Shown: positions 59,899 through 64,000 of the stretch, piece by piece | Numbering within the stretch: the first letter of the stretch is position 1 | Layout: each line of letters starts with the position of its first letter | Assembly (NCBI GenBank): GCA_964578625.1 | Contig: CAZODQ010000004.1 | Span: forward strand, 1 to 64,000 | DNA length: 64,000 nt | Reading direction: 5' to 3' | Origin: CAZBSE01 sp964578625 | GTDB taxonomy: Bacteria; Actinomycetota; Humimicrobiia; Humimicrobiales; Humimicrobiaceae | Notes under the pieces: generated by a model | The model's input: only the letters and a program-made list of their open reading frames with translations | The model's database searches: none | Told to the model about the DNA's origin: nothing | Translations under genes and position numbers: made by a program

Positions 59899-60372
59899 AT
59901 GAAGAAATTATCCCATAGTATGGAAGATTACCTTGAAGCAATATATATAATCAACCTTACCAATAAAGTGATCAGGGTAAAAGAAATTGCAGAATTTTTA
60001 AAAGTAAAGACACCGTCTGTTGTAGATGCTGTCAGAAAGTTAATTGCCAGAGGCCTTATAGAACATGAAAAATACGGGTATTTGGAATTGACAGATAATG
60101 GCTATAAACTGGCAAGAGAAGTGTATGAGAAGCATAAAAAAATATATAAATTTCTTAATGATATTCTCGGTGTGAGTGATGACGTTTCAAAAGAAGATGC
60201 CTGTAATATTGAACATTACATCAGCGAGGAAGCTTTGGACAGGATGATAAAGTTGATAAATTTCATAGATACCTGCCCCGAAGGGTATCCAAGATGGTTA
60301 AAAAACTTTAATTATTTTGCCAAATACGGCAAACATCCTGCCACCTGTGTTAAAGATGATGCCAAAATATAG
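59899..60372 (+). CDS. DtxR/IdeR-type iron-dependent repressor
   Basis: 157 residues. Winged helix MEDYLEAIYI...VRVKEIAEFLKVKTPSVVDAVRKLIARGLI, then the dimerisation domain with EDACNIEHYISEEALDRM. Cys102, Glu105 and His106 occupy exactly the C-x-x-E-H positions of the activating site in iron-type DtxR; manganese-type MntR lacks this Cys. The SH3-like third domain is missing, as in the short form. It lies just upstream of feoA-feoB and probably represses both itself and them when Fe2+ is sufficient. Confidence 0.93.
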   Translation: MKKLSHSMEDYLEAIYIINLTNKVIRVKEIAEFLKVKTPSVVDAVRKLIARGLIEHEKYGYLELTDNGYKLAREVYEKHKKIYKFLNDILGVSDDVSKEDACNIEHYISEEALDRMIKLINFIDTCPEGYPRWLKNFNYFAKYGKHPATCVKDDAKI

Positions 60373-60420
60373 ATAACTTGAATTTTTCTTTCCATTTTTC
60401 AATCCATCTTAAAAAAGTTC

Positions 60421-60462
60421 TTGACAAAAGTATGTAAAGCTATTAAAGTTAGACATGTCTAA
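60421..60462 (+). promoter_or_regulatory. feo promoter with palindromic operator
   Basis: TTGACA (60421-60426), 17-base spacer, TAAAGT (60444-60449), followed directly by the perfect 14-bp palindrome TTAGACATGTCTAA (60449-60462). The TTAGA...TCTAA arms match the operator in front of the DtxR-type gene, so both are likely targets of that repressor. Confidence 0.8.
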
Positions 60463-60486
60463 TATTTAATAGTGAGATTGATTAAA

Positions 60487-60783
60487 ATGAGAAAATGGGG
60501 TTTCAGACATAGGAGAAAAAATTATCGGCAAATACAGCAGGTGGGTGACGGAATTTTGCGCCTTACCGATGCTCTTCCCGGGAAAAAATACAGAATTGCA
60601 AGTATAAATGGCGGGTGCAGGCTAAACTCCCACCTCTGTGCCATGGGTTTTATCCCTTATGAAATATTTTCTGTCTCTGGTGCATCAAGGGGCGGTTCTT
60701 TATGTGTAACCGTCAAGGGCACAAAATTTGCAATTGGAAGGGGAATGGCCGAGAAGATTTTTATAAGGGAACTGGAAGAATGA
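60487..60783 (+). CDS. feoA: ferrous iron transport protein A
   Basis: 98 residues from ATG 60487; a GTG at 60472 is an alternative and neither has a strong ribosome-binding site. The SH3-like FeoA domain is clear: LTDALPGKKYRIASINGGCRLNSHLCAMGFIPYEIFSVSG, and GTKFAIGRGMAEKIFIREL. The first ~25 residues are an unusual Arg/Lys-rich extension. FeoA assists FeoB. It overlaps feoB by 4 bases (ATGA). Confidence 0.9.
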   Translation: MRKWGFRHRRKNYRQIQQVGDGILRLTDALPGKKYRIASINGGCRLNSHLCAMGFIPYEIFSVSGASRGGSLCVTVKGTKFAIGRGMAEKIFIRELEE

Positions 60784-62921
60784 GAAAAGAAATAACTATA
60801 GCTCTTACAGGAAACCCCAATTCAGGTAAGACTACCATCTTTAATAATCTAACCGGTTTAAGGCAGCATGTAGGCAATTATCCTGGAGTCACTGTTGAAA
60901 AAAAGACAGGGGTTGTCAGCTATAAAGGGTACAAGATAAATGTTGTTGACCTTCCGGGGACTTACAGCCTAACGGCATATTCCATAGAACAGATTGTTGC
61001 GAGAAATTTCATTATTGACCAGAAACCTGATTTAGTAGTCGATATTGTAGATTCCTCTAACTTGGAACGTAATCTTTACCTTGCAGTTCAGCTTATGGAG
61101 CTTAATGCACCCCTGGTTCTGGTATTCAATATGGCTGATATTGCAAGAAAAAGCGGAAATAAAATAGATATGGAACTGTTATCCAAACTTTTTGGCACAC
61201 CTATTATAGAAACTGTGGGAAGTAAGGGGATGGGCAGCAAAGAGGTGCTTGAATCGGTAATAGATGTATTAAATAGAGAAAAGAGAAAAAAAACTAAGAT
61301 AAAATATGGCGAAGAAATCGAAAATGAAATAATAAGGATTGAATCAGTTCTGGAAAGAGAAAAGATTCCTGCATCTAAGTTTGATACCAGGTGGACCATA
61401 GTAAAACTTCTGGAACAAGATAACGAGGTAATTGATACTACAAAAAAGATTGCAGGCTCAAAATACCGGAAAATTGAAGAGGAAGTCGCAAGTTCAATAA
61501 AACATATATCCAGCGTACTTAGAAATACTCCCGAGGTCATAATCGCAGAAGCAAGGTACGGATTCATAAGCGGTGCACTCCTTGAAGCTTATCAGGAAGT
61601 CGGTACTGCAAAAATGGATGTAAGTGGAAATGTTGACAGGGTACTTACCAACAGGATACTGGGGATACCGATATTTGCTCTGATAATGTGGCTTATGTTT
61701 CAATTTGTATTCACACTTGGGAAATACCCTATGAACTGGATTAATATGGGTTTTGAGAAATTGAGTGCACTGATAACTGAAGTTATACCCAAAGGTCTTG
61801 TAAGTTCACTTTTGGTTGATGGAATAATTGGGGGAGTGGGAGGTGTAATTATCTTTACACCTAATATAATGCTTCTGTTTTTTTCCATTGCGGTTCTTGA
61901 GGATTCAGGATACATGGCGAGAGCTGCTTTTGTTATGGATAGGATAATGCATAAGATAGGACTTCATGGAAAATCCTTTATTCCACTTATTATTGGATTT
62001 GGCTGTACTGTACCGGCTTATATGGGATCAAGGATTCTTGAAAATAAAAAGGACCGTTTGGTAACAATGCATATAAATACTTTTATGAGCTGCGGTGCAC
62101 GTCTTCCGGTTTATATACTTTTTGCGGGAGCGTTCTTTCCTGCGGCGGCAGGGAATGTTATATTTTCGATTTACATAATAGGTGTGATCATGGCTATTAT
62201 AATGGCCAAGGTACTGAGGGCGACCAGATTTAAAGGCATGTCGGATCCCTTTGTTATGGAGCTGCCCCCTTATCGCATTCCTACCCTTAAAGGAGTATTG
62301 ATTCACACTTGGGAAAGGACCTGGATGTATATAAAGAAGGCAGGCACGGTCATACTAGCCATATCAATACTGATGTGGATTCTGTTCACATTTCCTCTGA
62401 TAGGGGATAACTACTCTACAGATTATAAAAGCCAGATCAGTGAAATTGAGGAGTTCTATCAGTCAGGTGTGATAACCCAGGAAGAGCTTGATAAACAGAC
62501 AGCAGCAATTGATAGTAAGATGGCAGGTGAGAAGCTTTCCTATTCAGCAGCAGGGAGAATAGGACGTTTTCTGGAGCCGGCATTCAGACTGCTTGGTTTT
62601 GACTGGAAGATGGTGGTTGCCACTATATCGGGAATTGCGGCAAAAGAAGTAATAGTATCGACCATGGGTACTCTTTACAGCATTGAGGAGGCAGATGGAG
62701 AGTCTGAGACATTAAAAACGGCGCTTAATAAAAATTATCCTCCTTTGGTGGGGTATAATTTTATGTTGTTTACATTGCTGTATTTCCCCTGTCTTACTGC
62801 TATGATAATATTCAGAAGAGAGGCGGGCACAAAGGAGATGCTTTTCCAGATGGGGTATACGCTTCTGCTTGCCTGGGTGGTATCCTTTCTGGTATTTCAG
62901 ATAGGAAGATTATTTATTTAA
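60780..62921 (+). CDS. feoB: ferrous iron transport protein B
   Basis: 713 residues from ATG 60780, overlapping the feoA stop; an in-frame ATG at 60702 within feoA was rejected. The G domain has GNPNSGKTT (G1, about residue 10), VGNYPGVTVEKK (G2), DLPGTYSL (G3) and FNMAD (G4, N-x-x-D). Two Gate motifs follow: GFGCTVPAYMGSRILENKKDR with LPVYILFAGAFFP, and later YFPCLTAMIIFRRE. It is the GTP-dependent Fe2+ uptake channel of the cytoplasmic membrane, expected in an anaerobe where ferrous iron is available. Confidence 0.96.
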   Translation: MRKEITIALTGNPNSGKTTIFNNLTGLRQHVGNYPGVTVEKKTGVVSYKGYKINVVDLPGTYSLTAYSIEQIVARNFIIDQKPDLVVDIVDSSNLERNLYLAVQLMELNAPLVLVFNMADIARKSGNKIDMELLSKLFGTPIIETVGSKGMGSKEVLESVIDVLNREKRKKTKIKYGEEIENEIIRIESVLEREKIPASKFDTRWTIVKLLEQDNEVIDTTKKIAGSKYRKIEEEVASSIKHISSVLRNTPEVIIAEARYGFISGALLEAYQEVGTAKMDVSGNVDRVLTNRILGIPIFALIMWLMFQFVFTLGKYPMNWINMGFEKLSALITEVIPKGLVSSLLVDGIIGGVGGVIIFTPNIMLLFFSIAVLEDSGYMARAAFVMDRIMHKIGLHGKSFIPLIIGFGCTVPAYMGSRILENKKDRLVTMHINTFMSCGARLPVYILFAGAFFPAAAGNVIFSIYIIGVIMAIIMAKVLRATRFKGMSDPFVMELPPYRIPTLKGVLIHTWERTWMYIKKAGTVILAISILMWILFTFPLIGDNYSTDYKSQISEIEEFYQSGVITQEELDKQTAAIDSKMAGEKLSYSAAGRIGRFLEPAFRLLGFDWKMVVATISGIAAKEVIVSTMGTLYSIEEADGESETLKTALNKNYPPLVGYNFMLFTLLYFPCLTAMIIFRREAGTKEMLFQMGYTLLLAWVVSFLVFQIGRLFI

Positions 62922-62975
62922 TAGTTATAAAGCAGGTGTATCAGCCTGTATGTTGAACCTTAAGAGGTGAGTCGG

Positions 62976-63131
62976 GTGTTAGAAATAATATTAATAATTT
63001 TAATAGGAATTGCTGCATTTGCGGTTACTATATGGTTTATTATAATACAGTTCAGGGCAAAGAATACCTGTACTTTTTGCCCTTATTCCGATATATGCGA
63101 AAAGGAAAAAAAAATTAAATTACATAAGTGA
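62976..63131 (+). CDS. FeoB-associated Cys-rich membrane mini-protein
   Basis: 51 residues from GTG 62976, 5 bases after AGAGGTGA: MLEIILIILIGIAAFAVTIW, then a short basic stretch and CTFCPYSDICEKEKK. One transmembrane helix followed by a CxxC-x5-C cytoplasmic end is the form of the FeoB-associated small proteins (a FeoC-like substitute) of other anaerobes. It lies 54 bases after feoB. The Cys may bind Fe2+ or an Fe-S cluster; this is inference. Confidence 0.85.
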   Translation: MLEIILIILIGIAAFAVTIWFIIIQFRAKNTCTFCPYSDICEKEKKIKLHK

Positions 63132-63245
63132 ACATATCAGCCTTTTATTTTCCGTAAGTATTCTTTTAGAGCTCGGGATTGCCATAATTAATAGCTGTAA
63201 AAAGCTGCTTCCGTATTAAATTTCAATTTAAATAAAGGAAAACCA

Positions 63246-63938
63246 ATGATCGGAACAGATAGTACAGACAGGATCAGAATAAAAGGAGAAAAAAGATTCT
63301 GGGATATTATATCTTCCGTATACGATAAATTTATATCAGAAGAAGCAGACAAAGACTACAGGGCACTTCTTGATAGGATTGCAGGTGATATTAGAAAAGA
63401 TGATATAGTCCTGGATGTAGCTACCGGTACAGGGATCGCAGCTTTTAAAATGGCAGGAATTGCCAGAGAAGTATATGGAATAGATATTTCACCAAAGATG
63501 ATTAAAGAAGCTGAAAAAAAGCAGAAAGATAAATCAGTAGAGAATATAAAATTTATATTGGGCGATGGATACAATATGCCCTTTAAAGATAATATATTTG
63601 ATGTGGTTATATGCTGTAATGCACTTCATATGATGAAAGATCCCTACCTGTCACTTGTAGAGATGAAGCGGGTTCTAAAATCTAAAGGAGTGCTTATAGC
63701 ACCTACTTATTGTCATGCTGAACCTACATCAATTATGATGAAGATATTATTAAATGGTCTTAGGTTTTTTAGATGGATAGGCCTTTTACCATACCTGCAT
63801 CGGTTTAACAAGAAAGATATATTAAAAATTATTAGAGGTTCAGGGTTCAATATAGTGGAACATGATGAAATAGGAAACAAACCTGCATTTCTGTATATAA
63901 AGGCATTAAAGGATATTAATAGTAGGAGTATATTATAA
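63246..63938 (+). CDS. class I SAM-dependent methyltransferase (UbiE/Methyltransf_11 type)
   Basis: 230 residues after AAAGGAAAACC. FWDIISSVYDKFISEEADKDY, motif I DIVLDVATGTGIAAFKMAG, VYGIDISPKMIKEA, and NIFDVVICCNALHMMKDPYLSLVEMKRVLKSKGVLIAPTYCH are typical. The C-terminal part (LPYLHRFNKKDILKIIRGSGF) is that of small-molecule or lipid methyltransferases in anaerobes. Substrate unknown; a separate unit from feo. Confidence 0.87.
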   Translation: MIGTDSTDRIRIKGEKRFWDIISSVYDKFISEEADKDYRALLDRIAGDIRKDDIVLDVATGTGIAAFKMAGIAREVYGIDISPKMIKEAEKKQKDKSVENIKFILGDGYNMPFKDNIFDVVICCNALHMMKDPYLSLVEMKRVLKSKGVLIAPTYCHAEPTSIMMKILLNGLRFFRWIGLLPYLHRFNKKDILKIIRGSGFNIVEHDEIGNKPAFLYIKALKDINSRSIL

Positions 63939-63963
63939 AGACCCTACTGAAGCGGAGTCTTTA
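63936..63963 (+). terminator. possible terminator after the last methyltransferase gene
   Basis: TAAAGAC (63936-63942) pairs with GTCTTTA (63957-63963), a 7-bp stem that begins on the stop codon, around a 14-base loop. There is no clear U-tract, so confidence is low. The final ~40 bases hold nothing else. Confidence 0.4.
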
Positions 63964-64000
63964 ATAGATAATAAAACTTTAATATCTTCTATATTAAACG

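Overview
The window is a 64 kb chromosomal segment from a low-GC, probably strictly anaerobic bacterium. Gene density is high, Shine-Dalgarno sites are clear, TTG and GTG starts are common, and many neighbouring genes overlap by 1-8 bases. The gene order glmU-prs-rplY-pth-mfd-surA/ppiC-mazG ... ftsB/divIC-ppx resembles that of Actinobacteria and related Terrabacteria. Together with the low GC content this would fit an uncultured low-GC actinobacterial lineage or a similar candidate phylum. That placement is inference; no rRNA gene is present to settle it.

Layout. 1-4070 (minus): a Clp-type AAA+ ATPase, cut by the window edge, downstream of a Ser/Thr kinase with TPRs. 4234-5996: an epimerase facing a steroid-reductase-like membrane protein. 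6135-12913: a cobalamin riboswitch followed by a corrinoid ABC transporter (btuF, btuC, btuD-like), cobyric acid synthase, corrinoid adenosyltransferase, a small Cys-rich protein and a DNA alkyl-transferase. 12971-27148: housekeeping block (truncated glmU, prs, rplY, pth, mfd, a foldase lipoprotein, mazG, pyk, a K+ uptake pair on the minus strand, ftsB-like, ppx, tRNA-Leu). 27160-33713: an accessory block directly after tRNA-Leu, in which unrelated genes (metallo-hydrolase, methyltransferase, seven-bladed lectin-like propeller, old yellow enzyme, membrane protein, lactonase) are separated by a repeat whose core looks like a tRNA 3' end. Gene remnants lie between some of them. 33929-38801: NikR, small membrane proteins, an aldo/keto reductase, a Lys-rich protein, an MFS transporter and a PEBP protein.

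38803-43427 (minus): a tight five-gene operon encoding a [NiFe] hydrogenase small and large subunit, MetV, MetF and a hydrogenase maturation protease. The small subunit has no Tat signal, so a cytoplasmic hydrogenase that feeds H2 electrons to methylene-tetrahydrofolate reductase is a reasonable hypothesis. This is the most interesting system in the window. The NikR regulator and the corrinoid uptake/salvage genes are metabolically consistent with it (nickel for hydrogenase, corrinoid for the methyl branch).

43639-48106: methyltransferase, archease and RtcB RNA ligase, then three small membrane-associated proteins. 48311-52518: an arsenic-type cluster (arsR, arsC, permease, thioredoxin-like, acr3, and an opposing BASS transporter). 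52870-58113: an operon of two homocitrate/isopropylmalate/Re-citrate-synthase-like proteins, LeuC- and LeuD-like hydratase subunits and an isocitrate/homoisocitrate-type dehydrogenase. 58134-59789: a pseudopilin and a GAF-GGDEF diguanylate cyclase. 59899-63131: a DtxR-type iron repressor, FeoA, FeoB and a FeoB-associated Cys-rich mini-protein, with palindromic operators over both promoters. 63246-63938: a methyltransferase.

Two genes (rtcB and the MFS transporter) appear to lack any ATG/GTG/TTG start at the expected N-terminus. Each has an ATT codon just after a GGAG ribosome-binding site.
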